Source of the DNA: Melieria omissa
Taxonomy: Eukaryota; Arthropoda; Insecta; Diptera; Ulidiidae
DNA: 64,000 nucleotides
Direction: 5' to 3'
Assembly: GCA_963971225.1 (NCBI GenBank)
Contig: CAXARI010000158.1
Coordinates: 62,001-126,000, forward strand
Of the stretch, positions 38,923 through 51,741 are shown one piece after another (position 1 is the first letter of the stretch; each line of letters begins with the position of its first letter). The notes under the pieces were generated by a model. It did no database searches. It was not told where the DNA came from and saw only the letters and a list, made by a program, of their open reading frames with translations. The translations under genes were made by a program, and so were the position numbers.

Positions 38923-39663
38923 TCAGGTGTACAACTTTGCTTCCGCCGTTTTCCGATAGGTGGCTGTACCGGCTGAGGCTGGTTGAAATACATAGATGGT
39001 AATGCCTTTAAAGTGAGTGTGGACAGTGCCTAACGAATTGTCATTGCCGTTTCAGTGACAGTTGTTCTTGTTTTCGTATTATTCACGCTCGAAAATGTCC
39101 GTTTATGTGCCCAATTCTCGCCATTTGCGGGAAGTTTTACTTTTCTGTTACAATTCGAAAAAAAATGCAGCTGAAGCGCATCGAATGCTCTCAGAAACTT
39201 ACGGTGATGCTGCTCTGAGTGAAAGAACGTGTCGGGAGTGGTTTCAACGTTTTAAAAATGGAGGAGCGACATGACCAAGTCATCCTCCAACACGACAATG
39301 CTCGGCCTCACGTCGCAAAAGTGGTCAAAAAGTACCTGGAAACGCTGAAATGGGAAGTCTTGCCCCACCCGCCGTATTCCCCAGATGTCGCCCCTTCTGA
39401 CTTCCACCTATTCCGTTCGATGGCACACGGCCTGGCAGATCAACATTTTCAATCCTTCGAAGAATTGGAAAAATGGATTGCTTCATGGATAGCGTCAAAA
39501 GAGGACTCCTTTTTTCGAGCCGGGATCCGAAAATTGCCGGAAAGATGGGAGAAAGTTGTCGCTAGCGACGGACAATACTTTGAATAATACATCTGTAAGC
39601 ACTTTTTCGCAATAAAGCTTTTAATTTTGGAAAAAAACGGCGGAAGCAAAGTTGTACACCTGA
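38923..39663 (+). mobile_element. Mariner element, copy 1 (741 bp, internally deleted)
   Basis: The ends are 30-bp perfect inverted repeats beginning TCAGGTGTACAACTTTGC (38923-38952 and 39634-39663), with TA on both sides (38921-38922 and 39664-39665). It sits inside the MITE portion of the unit at AAAACTA-CAACAAC. The first 12 bases match the Mos1-type mariner end. Autonomous mariners are about 1.3 kb, so roughly 0.55 kb of the centre is missing. This copy cannot encode an active transposase but keeps both ends. It keeps the original HDNARPH coding segment, so it is the least altered of the three copies. Confidence 0.95.
39095..39587 (+). pseudogene. Mariner transposase remnant, copy 1 (N- and C-terminal parts only)
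   Basis: The transposase is a cut-and-paste enzyme with an N-terminal double helix-turn-helix DNA-binding region and a DD34D catalytic domain. ATG at 39095 opens 59 codons (MSVYVPN to FKNGGAT, the first helix-turn-helix) and stops at 39272-39274. The C-terminal part resumes in another frame from about 39273 to 39587. It has HDNARPH (second catalytic Asp), YSPDVAPSDFHLF (third Asp) and LPERWEK near the end. About 185 codons with the first catalytic Asp are gone, judged against the usual ~345-residue length. The deletion joint also shifts frame, so no functional product is expected. Confidence 0.93.
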
Positions 39664-39998
39664 TACAACAACAAAAGCATCTAATTTTTTTTCATACATA
39701 GAATTTCTTGAGGAAACAAAACAAAAATCCGCGCAGCCCCCACACGTGTTGCTTCGTTGCTGTCACAACAACGACTGATTGAAAGAATGCACCTCTGATC
39801 TATATAACCAATCAAATGCTTGTGGAACCTAAGTACGCACAATCACTTTAATCAAAATGGCGTCAAAATTATGCCAGAGTGACCACCTTTCAATAATTTG
39901 GTAAATAAAAAAATATCCCACCGGCAGCATGATCGAAATTATGGCTGTTAAATCTCGACCCGTTAACGGATTTTAATAATATTATGCCTTATTATTTA

Positions 39999-41178
39999 GC
40001 TAGACTCGTATGCTTTCTATAATGGTATCAATCATCCTTCTATACCCCAAGGTTCGAAAGCAAATCGATTTGGAACGGTGACTTTGAAAAAATTGCTACT
40101 TGGGTGCAACCACTAAAATGCTTGTCAACACCAAATGCATAAGTGCATATTAATAATTGACCCCTTAAAATTTAGCCAGAGTCTTATGCTTTCTATATTG
40201 GTCCCTAACTTTTCATTATCCTTCAGGAATAATGAGCATATCGATGCGCAAGGATAACATTGAAAAACTGCCTATTACAAAATACACACTCACCACTAAA
40301 GTGCTTATAGATTCCAAACGGTATGGGTTACGTTAATAAAAAACCCCTTAAAATGTAGCTAGAGATTGCAGCTTTATCAAATTAAATCAATAATTTGATT
40401 ACTATTAGGCAATCATGAACAGATCGATGCGCAAGAGTGACATTAAATGGCTGCCTACTGCAAAATCGATAAAATGCTTGTAAAATATGATGATTCTAGG
40501 TTTATAGAAAAAATAATAACCTTAAAACCTAGCTGGAGTTTTGAGCTTTCACAAATGGGGTCAATCTTCTCGCTATCTCAAATAATGCAGGAGAATTTCG
40601 TTGTGGAAAAGTGATATCGACCACATGATACATCTATATCAGGGGTGCCCAAAGTCTTCTTATGGAAAAGCAAAAACCAATACATTTAAAGTTGCCCAAA
40701 AAAATGCAAACAAATTATTTAATTAATTGAATTAGTTGAAAGCACATTGTGCATTTCGCTTGACCCTTAAAATTATAAGTGAAAAAAATATAATGTTCCC
40801 ATTTGTCATTGCCGAAAGGCCAACCAATCGCCAAAACAAAAACTACAACAACAAAAGCATCTAATTTTTTTTCATACATAGAATTTCTTGAGGAAACAAA
40901 ACAAAAATCCGCGCAGCCCCCACACGTGTTGCTTCGTTGCTGTCACAACAACGACTGATTGAAAGAATGCACCTCTGATCTATATAACCAATCAAATGCT
41001 TGTGGAACCTAAGTACGCACAATCACTTTAATCAAAATGGCGGCAAAATTAAGCCAGAGTGACCACCTTTCAATAATTTTGTAAATAAAAAAATATCCCA
41101 CCGGCAGCATGATCGAAATTATAGCTGTTAAATCTCGACCCGTTAACGGATTTTAATAATATTATGCCTTATTATTTA
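39999..41178 (+). repeat. Unit U34 (1180 bp)
   Basis: MITE at 40640-40977. It shares TTTCACAAATGG, GGCGGCAAAA and ATTATAGCTG with U28. Confidence 0.95.
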
Positions 41179-42358
41179 GCTAGACTCGTATGCTTTCTAT
41201 AATGGTATCAATCATCCTTCTATACCCCAAGGTTCGAAAGCAAATCGATTTGGAACGGTGACTTTGAAAAAATTGCTACTTGGGTGCAACCACTAAAATG
41301 CTTGTCAACACCAAATGCATAAGTGCATATTAATAATTGACCCCTTAAAATTTAGCCAGAGTCTTATGCTTTCTATATTGGTCCCTAACTTTTCATTATC
41401 CTTCAGGAATAATGAGCATATCGATGCGCAAGGATAACATTGAAAAACTGCCTATTACAAAATACACACTCACCACTAAAGTGCTTATAGATTCCAAACG
41501 GTATGGGTTACGTTAATAAAAAACCCCTTAAAATGTAGCTAGAGATTGCAGCTTTATCAAATTAAATCAATAATTTGATTACTATTAGGCAATCATGAAC
41601 AGATCGATGCGCAAGAGTGACATTAAATGGCTGCCTACTGCAAAATCGATAAAATGCTTGTAAAATATGATGATTCTAGGTTTATAGAAAAAATAATAAC
41701 CTTAAAACCTAGCTGGAGTTTTGAGCTTTCATAAATGGGGTCAATCTTCTCGCTATCTCAAATAATGCAGGAGAATTTCGTTGTGGAAAAGTGATATCGA
41801 CCACATGATACATCTATATCAGGGGTGCCCAAAGTCTTCTTATGGAAAAGCAAAAACCAATACATTTAAAGTTGCCCAAAAAAATGCAAACAAATTATTT
41901 AATTAATTGAATTAGTTGAAAGCACATTGTGCATTTCGCTTGACCCTTAAAATTATAAGTGAAAAAAATATAATGTTCCCATTTGTCATTGCCGAAAGGC
42001 CAACCAATCGCCAAAACAAAAACTACAACAACAAAAGCATCTAATTTTTTTTCATACATAGAATTTCTTGAGGAAACAAAACAAAAATCCGCGCAGCCCC
42101 CACACGTGTTGCTTCGTTGCTGTCACAACAACGACTGATTGAAAGAATGCACCTCTGATCTATATAACCAATCAAATGCTTGTGGAACCTAAGTACGCAC
42201 AATCACTTTAATCAAAATGGCGTCAAAATTATGCCAGAGTGACCACCTTTCAATAATTTGGTAAATAAAAAAATATCCCACCGGCAGCATGATCGAAATT
42301 ATGGCTGTTAAATCTCGACCCGTTAACGGATTTTAATAATATTATGCCTTATTATTTA
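41179..42358 (+). repeat. Unit U35 (1180 bp)
   Basis: MITE at 41820-42157. Close to the right-hand consensus; AATTATGCC near the 3' end. Confidence 0.95.
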
Positions 42359-43423
42359 GCTAGACTCGTATGCTTTCTATAATGGTATCAATCATCCTTC
42401 TATACCCCAAGGTTCGAAAGCAAATCGATTTGGAACGGTGACTTTGAAAAAATTGCTACTTGGGTGCAACCACTAAAATGCTTGTCAACACCAAATGCAT
42501 AAGTGCATATTAATAATTGACCCCTTAAAATTTAGCCAGAGTCTTATGCTTTCTATATTGGTCCCTAACTTTTCATTATCCTTCAGGAATAATGAGCATA
42601 TCGATGCGCAAGGATAACATTGAAAAACTGCCTATTACAAAATACACACTCACCACTAAAGTGCTTATAGATTCCAAACGGTATGGGTTACGTTAATAAA
42701 AAACCCCTTAAAATGTAGCTAGAGGTTGCAGCTTTATCAAATTAAATCAATAATTTGATTACTATTAGGCAATCATGAACAGATCGATGCGCAAGAGTGA
42801 CATTAAATGGCTGCCTACTGCAAAATCGATTGGAAAAGTGATATCGACCACATGATACATCTATATCAGGGGTGCCCAAAGTCTTCTTATGGAAAAGCAA
42901 AAACCAATACATTTAAAGTTGCCCAAAAAAATGCAAACAAATTAAATAATAATAAATAATTAAATAATTAATTGAATTAGTTGAAAGCACATTGTGCATT
43001 TCGCTTGACCCTTAAAATTATAAGTGAAAAAAATATAATGTTCCCATTTGTCATTGCCGAAAGGCCAACCAATCGCCAAAACAAAAACTACAACAACAAA
43101 AGCATCTAATTTTTTTTCATACATAGAATTTCTTGAGGAAACAAAACAAAAATCCGCGCAGCCCCCACACGTGTTGCTTCGTTGCTGTCACAACAACGAC
43201 TGATTGAAAGAATGCACCTCTGATCTATATAACCAATCAAATGCTTGTGGAACCTAAGTACGCACAATCACTTTAATCAAAATGGCGTCAAAATTAAGCC
43301 AGAGTGACCACCTTTCAATAATTTTGTAAATAAAAAAATATCCCACAGGCAGCATGATCGAAATTATAGCTGTTAAATCTCGACCCGTTAACGGATTTTA
43401 ATAATATTATGCCTTATTATTTA
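42359..43423 (+). repeat. Unit U36, short form (1065 bp)
   Basis: MITE at 42867-43222 with the 18-bp expansion. A 133-bp deletion in s3 joins CAAAATCGAT to TGGAAAAGTG at 42830/42831. CCCACAGGC is private. Confidence 0.95.
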
Positions 43424-44603
43424 GCTAGACTCGTATGCTTTCTATAATGGTATCAATCATCCTTCTATACCCCAAGGTTCGAAAGCAAATCGATTTGGAA
43501 CGGTGACTTTGAAAAAATTGCTACTTGGGTGCAACCACTAAAATGCTTGTCAACACCAAATGCATAAGTGCATATTAATAATTGACCCCTTAAAATTTAG
43601 CCAGAGTCTTATGCTTTCTATATTGGTCCCTAACTTTTCATTATCCTTCAGGAATAATGAGCATATCGATGCGCAAGGATAACATTGAAAAACTGCCTAT
43701 TACAAAATACACACTCACCACTAAAGTGCTTATAGATTCCAAACGGTATGGGTTACGTTAATAAAAAACCCCTTAAAATGTAGCTAGAGATTGCAGCTTT
43801 ATCAAATTAAATCAATAATTTGATTACTATTAGGCAATCATGAACAGATCGATGCGCAAGAGTGACATTAAATGGCTGCCTACTGCAAAATCGATAAAAT
43901 GCTTGTAAAATATGATGATTCTAGGTTTATAGAAAAAATAATAACCTTAAAACCTAGCTGGAGTTTTGAGCTTTCATAAATGGGGTCAATCTTCTCGCTA
44001 TCTCAAATAATGCAGGAGAATTTCGTTGTGGAAAAGTGATATCGACCACATGATACATCTATATCAGGGGTGCCCAAAGTCTTCTTATGGAAAAGCAAAA
44101 ACCAATACATTTAAAGTTGCCCAAAAAAATGCAAACAAATTATTTAATTAATTGAATTAGTTGAAAGCACATTGTGCATTTCGCTTGACCCTTAAAATTA
44201 TAAGTGAAAAAAATATAATGTTCCCATTTGTCATTGCCGAAAGGCCAACCAATCGCCAAAACAAAAACTACAACAACAAAAGCATCTAATTTTTTTTCAT
44301 ACATAGAATTTCTTGAGGAAACAAAACAAAAATCCGCGCAGCCCCCACACGTGTTGCTTCGTTGCTGTCACAACAACGACTGATTGAAAGAATGCACCTC
44401 TGATCTATATAACCAATCAAATGCTTGTGGAACCTAAGTACGCACAATCACTTTAATCAAAATGGCGTCAAAATTAAGCCGGAGTGACCACCTTTCAATA
44501 ATTTGGTAAATAAAAAAATATCCCACCGGCAGCATGATCGAAATTATGGCTGTTAAATCTCGACCCGTTAACGGATTTTAATAATATTATACCTTATTAT
44601 TTA
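43424..44603 (+). repeat. Unit U37 (1180 bp)
   Basis: MITE at 44065-44402. GCCGGAGTG and ATTATACC near the 3' end. Confidence 0.95.
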
Positions 44604-45783
44604 GCTAGACTCGTATGCTTTCTATAATGGTATCAATCATCCTTCTATACCCCAAGGTTCGAAAGCAAATCGATTTGGAACGGTGACTTTGAAAAAATTG
44701 CTACTTGGGTGCAACCACTAAAATGCTTGTCAACACCAAATGCATAAGTGCATATTAATAATTGACCCCTTAAAATTTAGCCAGAGTCTTATGCTTTCTA
44801 TATTGGTCCCTAACTTTTCATTATCCTTCAGGAATAATGAGCATATCGATGCGCAAGGATAACATTGAAAAACTGCCTATTACAAAATACACACTCACCA
44901 CTAAAGTGCTTATAGATTCCAAACGGTATGGGTTACGTTAATAAAAAACCCCTTAAAATGTAGCTAGAGATTGCAGCTTTATCAAATTAAATCAATAATT
45001 TGATTACTATTAGGCAATCATGAACAGATCGATGCGCAAGAGTGACATTAAATGGCTGCCTACTGCAAAATCGATAAAATGCTTGTAAAATATGATGATT
45101 CTAGGTTTATAGAAAAAATAATAACCTTAAAACCTAGCTGGAGTTTTCAGCTTTCATAAATGGGATCAATCTTCTCGCTATCTCAAATAATGCAGGAGAA
45201 TTTCGTTGTGGAAAAGTGATATCGACCACATGATACATCTATATCAGGGGTGCCCAAAGTCTTCTTATGGAAAAGCAAAAACCAATACATTTAAAGTTGC
45301 CCAAAAAAATGCAAACAAATTATTTAATTAATTGAATTAGTTGAAAGCACATTGTGCATTTCGCTTGACCCTTAAAATTATAAGTGAAAAAAATATAATG
45401 TTCCCATTTGTCATTGCCGAAAGGCCAACCAATCGCCAAAACAAAAACTACAACAACAAAAGCATCTAATTTTTTTTCATACATAGAATTTCTTGAGGAA
45501 ACAAAACAAAAATCCGCGCAGCCCCCACACGTGTTGCTTCGTTGCTGTCACAACAACGACTGATTGAAAGAATGCACCTCTGATCTATATAACCAATCAA
45601 ATGCTTGTGGAACCTAAGTACGCACAATCACTTTAATCAAAATGGCGTCAAAATTATGCCAGAGTGACCACCTTTCAATAATTTGGTAAATAAAAAAATA
45701 TCCCACCGGCAGCATGATCGAAATTATGGCTGTTAAATCTCGACCCGTTAACGGATTTTAATAATATTATGCCTTATTATTTA
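44604..45783 (+). repeat. Unit U38 (1180 bp)
   Basis: MITE at 45245-45582. GTTTTCAGC and private ATGGGATCAATC. Confidence 0.95.
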
Positions 45784-46848
45784 GCTAGACTCGTATGCTT
45801 TCTATAATGGTATCAATCATCCTTCTATACCCCAAGGTTCGAAAGCAAATCGATTTGGAACGGTGACTTTGAAAAAATTGCTACTTGGGTGCAACCACTA
45901 AAATGCTTGTCAACACCAAATGCATAAGTGCATATTAATAATTGACCCCTTAAAATTTAGCCAGAGTCTTATGCTTTCTATATTGGTCCCTAACTTTTCA
46001 TTATCCTTCAGGAATAATGAGCATATCGATGCGCAAGGATAACATTGAAAAACTGCCTATTACAAAATACACACTCACCACTAAAGTGCTTATAGATTCC
46101 AAACGGTATGGGTTACGTTAATAAAAAACCCCTTAAAATGTAGCTAGAGGTTGCAGCTTTATCAAATTAAATCAATAATTTGATTACTATTAGGCAATCA
46201 TGAACAGATCGATGCGCAAGAGTGACATTAAATGGCTGCCTACTGCAAAATCGATTGGAAAAGTGATATCGACCACATGATACATCTATATCACGGGTGC
46301 CCAAAGTCTTCTTATGGAAAAGCAAAAACCAATACATTTAAAGTTGCCCAAAAAAATGCAAACAAATTAAATAATAATAAATAATTAAATAATTAATTGA
46401 ATTAGTTGAAAGCACATTGTGCATTTCGCTTGACCCTTAAAATTATAAGTGAAAAAAATATAATGTTCCCATTTGTCATTGCCGAAAGGCCAACCAATCG
46501 CCAAAACAAAAACTACAACAACAAAAGCATCTAATTTTTTTTCATACATAGAATTTCTTGAGGAAACAAAACAAAAATCCGCGCAGCCCCCACACGTGTT
46601 GCTTCGTTGCTGTCACAACAACGACTGATTGAAAGAATGCACCTCTGATCTATATAACCAATCAAATGCTTGTGGAACCTAAGTACGCACAATCACTTTA
46701 ATCAAAATGGCGTCAAAATTAAGCCGGAGTGACCACCTTTCAATAATTTGGTAAATAAAAAAATATCCCACCGGCAGCATGATCGAAATTATGGCTGTTA
46801 AATCTCGACCCGTTAACGGATTTTAATAATATTATACCTTATTATTTA
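45784..46848 (+). repeat. Unit U39, short form (1065 bp)
   Basis: MITE at 46292-46647 with the 18-bp expansion. Same 133-bp deletion (46255/46256). The left MITE end is changed to CACGGGTGCCC, as in U42. Confidence 0.95.
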
Positions 46849-48028
46849 GCTAGACTCGTATGCTTTCTATAATGGTATCAATCATCCTTCTATACCCCAA
46901 GGTTCGAAAGCAAATCGATTTGGAACGGTGACTTTGAAAAAATTGCTACTTGGGTGCAACCACTAAAATGCTTGTCAACACCAAATGCATAAGTGCATAT
47001 TAATAATTGACCCCTTAAAATTTAGCCAGAGTCTTATGCTTTCTATATTGGTCCCTAACTTTTCATTATCCGTCAGGAATAATGAGCATATCGATGCGCA
47101 AGGATAACATTGAAAAACTGCCTATTACAAAATACACACTCACCACTAAAGTGCTTATAGATTCCAAACGGTATGGGTTACGTTAATAAAAAACCCCTTA
47201 AAATGTAGCTAGAGATTGCAGCTTTATCAAATTAAATCAATAATTTGATTACTATTAGGCAATCATGAACAGATCGATGCGCAAGAGTGACATTAAATGG
47301 CTGCCTACTGCAAAATCGATAAAATGCTTGTAAAATATGATGATTCTAGGTTTATAGAAAAAATAATAACCTTAAAACCTAGCTGGAGTTTTCAGCTTTC
47401 ATAAATGGGGTCAATCTTCTCGCTATCTCAAATAATGCAGGAGAATTTCGTTGTGGAAAAGTGATATCGACCACATGATACATCTATATCAGGGGTGCCC
47501 AAAGTCTTCTTATGGAAAAGCAAAAACCAATACATTTAAAGTTGCCCAAAAAAATGCAAACAAATTATTTAATTAATTGAATTAGTTGAAAGCACATTGT
47601 GCATTTCGCTTGACCCTTAAAATTATAAGTGAAAAAAATATAATGTTCCCATTTGTCATTGCCGAAAGGCCAACCAATCGCCAAAACAAAAACTACAACA
47701 ACAAAAGCATCTAATTTTTTTTCATACATAGAATTTCTTGAGGAAACAAAACAAAAATCCGCGCAGCCCCCACACGTGTTGCTTCGTTGCTGTCACAACA
47801 ACGACTGATTGAAAGAATGCACCTCTGATCTATATAACCAATCAAATGCTTGTGGAACCTAAGTACGCACAATCACTTTAATCAAAATGGCGTCAAAATT
47901 AAGCCGGAGTGACCACCTTTCAATAATTTGGTAAATAAAAAAATATCCCACCGGCAGCATGATCGAAATTATGGCTGTTAAATCTCGACCCGTTAACGGA
48001 TTTTAATAATATTATACCTTATTATTTA
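46849..48028 (+). repeat. Unit U40 (1180 bp)
   Basis: MITE at 47490-47827. TCCGTCAGG, a variant otherwise seen in U4, U7 and U8, appears here near 47070. Confidence 0.95.
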
Positions 48029-49208
48029 GCTAGACTCGTATGCTTTCTATAATGGTATCAATCATCCTTCTATACCCCAAGGTTCGAAAGCAAATCGATT
48101 TGGAACGGTGACTTTGAAAAAATTGCTACTTGGGTGCAACCACTAAAATGCTTGTCAACACCAAATGCATAAGTGCATATTAATAATTGACCCCTTAAAA
48201 TTTAGCCAGAGTCTTATGCTTTCTATATTGGTCCCTAACTTTTCATTATCCTTCAGGAATAATGAGCATATCGATGCGCAAGGATAACATTGAAAAACTG
48301 CCTATTACAAAATACACACTCACCACTAAAGTGCTTATAGATTCCAAACGGTATGGGTTACGTTAATAAAAAACCCCTTAAAATGTAGCTAGAGATTGCA
48401 GCTTTATCAAATTAAATCAATAATTTGATTACTATTAGGCAATCATGAACAGATCGATGCGCAAGAGTGACATTAAATGGCTGCCTACTGCAAAATCGAT
48501 AAAATGCTTGTAAAATATGATGATTCTAGGTTTATAGAAAAAATAATAACCTTAAAACCTAGCTGGAGTTTTCAGCTTTCATAAATGGGGTCAATCTTCT
48601 CGCTATCTCAAATAATGCAGGAGAATTTCGTTGTGGAAAAGTGATATCGACCACATGATACATCTATATCAGGGGTGCCCAAAGTCTTCTTATGGAAAAG
48701 CAAAAACCAATACATTTAAAGTTGCCCAAAAAAATGCAAACAAATTATTTAATTAATTGAATTAGTTGAAAGCACATTGTGCATTTCGCTTGACCCTTAA
48801 AATTATAAGTGAAAAAAATATAATGTTCCCATTTGTCATTGCCGAAAGGCCAACCAATCGCCAAAACAAAAACTACAACAACAAAAGCATCTAATTTTTT
48901 TTCATACATAGAATTTCTTGAGGAAACAAAACAAAAATCCGCGCAGCCCCCACACGTGTTGCTTCGTTGCTGTCACAACAACGACTGATTGAAAGAATGC
49001 ACCTCTGATCTATATAACCAATCAAATGCTTGTGGAACCTAAGTACGCACAATCACTTTAATCAAAATGGCGTCAAAATTATGCCAGAGTGACCACCTTT
49101 CAATAATTTGGTAAATAAAAAAATATCCCACCGGCAGCATGATCGAAATTATGGCTGTTAAATCTCGACCCGTTAACGGATTTTAATAATATTATGCCTT
49201 ATTATTTA
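48029..49208 (+). repeat. Unit U41 (1180 bp)
   Basis: MITE at 48670-49007. GTTTTCAGC; AATTATGCC near the 3' end. Confidence 0.95.
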
Positions 49209-50273
49209 GCTAGACTCGTATGCTTTCTATAATGGTATCAATCATCCTTCTATACCCCAAGGTTCGAAAGCAAATCGATTTGGAACGGTGACTTTGAAAA
49301 AATTGCTACTTGGGTGCAACCACTAAAATGCTTGTCAACACCAAATGCATAAGTGCATATTAATAATTGACCCCTTAAAATTTAGCCAGAGTCTTATGCT
49401 TTCTATATTGGTCCCTAACTTTTCATTATCCTTCAGGAATAATGAGCATATCGATGCGCAAGGATAACATTGAAAAACTGCCTATTACAAAATACACACT
49501 CACCACTAAAGTGCTTATAGATTCCAAACGGTATGGGTTACGTTAATAAAAAACCCCTTAAAATGTAGCTAGAGGTTGCAGCTTTATCAAATTAAATCAA
49601 TAATTTGATTACTATTAGGCAATCATGAACAGATCGATGCGCAAGAGTGACATTAAATGGCTGCCTACTGCAAAATCGATTGGAAAAGTGATATCGACCA
49701 CATGATACATCTATATCACGGGTGCCCAAAGTCTTCTTATGGAAAAGCAAAAACCAATACATTTAAAGTTGCCCAAAAAAATGCAAACAAATTAAATAAT
49801 AATAAATAATTAAATAATTAATTGAATTAGTTGAAAGCACATTGTGCATTTCGCTTGACCCTTAAAATTATAAGTGAAAAAAATATAATGTTCCCATTTG
49901 TCATTGCCGAAAGGCCAACCAATCGCCAAAACAAAAACTACAACAACAAAAGCATCTAATTTTTTTTCATACATAGAATTTCTTGAGGAAACAAAACAAA
50001 AATCCGCGCAGCCCCCACACGTGTTGCTTCGTTGCTGTCACAACAACGACTGATTGAAAGAATGCACCTCTGATCTATATAACCAATCAAATGCTTGTGG
50101 AACCTAAGTACGCACAATCACTTTAATCAAAATGGCGTCAAAATTAAGCCAGAGTGACCACCTTTCAATAATTTGGTAATTAAAAAAATATCCCACCGGC
50201 AGCATGATCGAAATTATGGCTGTTAAATCTCGACCCGTTAACGGATTTTAATAATATTATGCCTTATTATTTA
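49209..50273 (+). repeat. Unit U42, short form (1065 bp)
   Basis: MITE at 49717-50072 with the 18-bp expansion. Same 133-bp deletion (49680/49681) and CACGGG end as U39. Confidence 0.95.
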
Positions 50274-51470
50274 GCTAGACTCGTATGCTTTCTATAATGG
50301 TATCAATCATCCTTCTATACCCCAAGGTTCGAAAGCAAATCGATTTGGAACGGTGACTTTGAAAAAATTGCTACTTGGGTGCAACCACTAAAATGCTTGT
50401 CAACACCAAATGCATAAGTGCATATTAATAATTGACCCCTTAAAATTTAGCCAGAGTCTTATGCTTTCTATATTGGTCCCTAACTTTTCATTATCCTTCA
50501 GGAATAATGAGCATATCGATGCGCAAGGATAACATTGAAAAACTGCCTATTACAAAATACACACTCACCACTAAAGTGCTTATAGATTCCAAACGGTATG
50601 GGTTACGTTAATAAAAAACCCCTTAAAATGTAGCTAGAGATTGCAGCTTTATCAAATTAAATCAATAATTTGATTACTATTAGGCAATCATGAACAGATC
50701 GATGCGCAAGAGTGACATTAAATGGCTGCCTACTGCAAAATCGATAAAATGCTTGTAAAATATGATGATTCTAGGTTTATAGAAAAAATAATAACCTTAA
50801 AACCTAGCTGGAGTTTTGAGCTTTCATAAATGGGGTCAATCTTCTCGCTATCTCAAATAATGCAGGAGAATTTCGTTGTGGAAAAGTGATATCGACCACA
50901 TGATACATCTATATCAGGGGTGCCCAAAGTCTTCTTATGGAAAAGCAAAAACCAATACATTTAAAGTTGCCCAAAAAATGCAAACAAATTAAATAATAAT
51001 AAATAATTAAATAATTAATTGAATTAGTTGAAAGCACATTGTGCATTTCGCTTGACCCTTAAAATTATAAGTGAAAAAAATATAATGTTCCCATTTGTCA
51101 TTGCCGAAAGGCCAACCAATCGCCAAAACAAAAACTACAACAACAAAAGCATCTAATTTTTTTTCATACATAGAATTTCTTGAGGAAACAAAACAAAAAT
51201 CCGCGCAGCCCCCACACGTGTTGCTTCGTTGCTGTCACAACAACGACTGATTGAAAGAATGCACCTCTGATCTATATAACCAATCAAATGCTTGTGGAAC
51301 CTAAGTACGCACAATCACTTTAATCAAAATGGCGTCAAAATTAAGCCAGAGTGACCACCTTTCAATAATTTTGTAAATAAAAAAATATCCCACCGGCAGC
51401 ATGATCGAAATTATGGCTGTTAAATCTCGACCCGTTAACGGATTTTAATAATATTATGCCTTATTATTTA
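50274..51470 (+). repeat. Unit U43 (1197 bp)
   Basis: MITE at 50915-51269 with the 18-bp expansion and one A fewer in an A-run. Confidence 0.95.
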
Positions 51471-51741
51471 GCTAGACTCGTATGCTTTCTATAATGGTAT
51501 CAATCATCCTTCTATACCCCAAGGTTCGAAAGCAAATCGATTTGGAACGGTGACTTTGAAAAAATTGCTACTTGGGTGCAACCACTAAAATGCTTGTCAA
51601 CACCAAATGCATAAGTGCATATTAATAATTGACCCCTTAAAATTTAGCCAGAGTCTTATGCTTTCTATATTGGTCCCTAACTTTTCATTATCCTTCAGGA
51701 ATAATGAGCATATCGATGCGCAAGGATAACATTGAAAAACT

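Larger units (their letters stand above)
38086..39998 (+). repeat. Unit U33 with mariner copy 1
   Basis: MITE at 38727-39797, interrupted by mariner 38923-39663. Removing mariner and one TA leaves 1170 bp, because this unit also has the 10-bp MITE deletion seen in U3 and U6. The flanking markers GTTTTCAGC (left) and AATTATGCC (right) are shared with the two other mariner-bearing units. Confidence 0.95.
42359..45783 (+). repeat. Three-unit higher-order block, copy A (U36-U38, 3425 bp)
   Basis: The order is short (1065), 1180, 1180 bp. The pattern recurs at 45784-49208, and the next short unit starts at 49209, so the offset is exactly 3425 bp twice. Every short unit carries GAGGTTGCAG and the same 133-bp deletion. 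The match is not perfect (for example TATCAGGGG in U36 but TATCACGGG in U39 and U42), so the block is older or more mixed than the 5919-bp one. Confidence 0.85.
45784..49208 (+). repeat. Three-unit higher-order block, copy B (U39-U41, 3425 bp)
   Basis: Second copy of the short-1180-1180 pattern. Further sharing is seen in GCCGGAGTG with ATTATACCTT (U37, U39, U40) and GTTTTCAGC (U38, U40, U41). These markers do not all fall in register, which suggests exchange or conversion between blocks after the duplication. Confidence 0.82.
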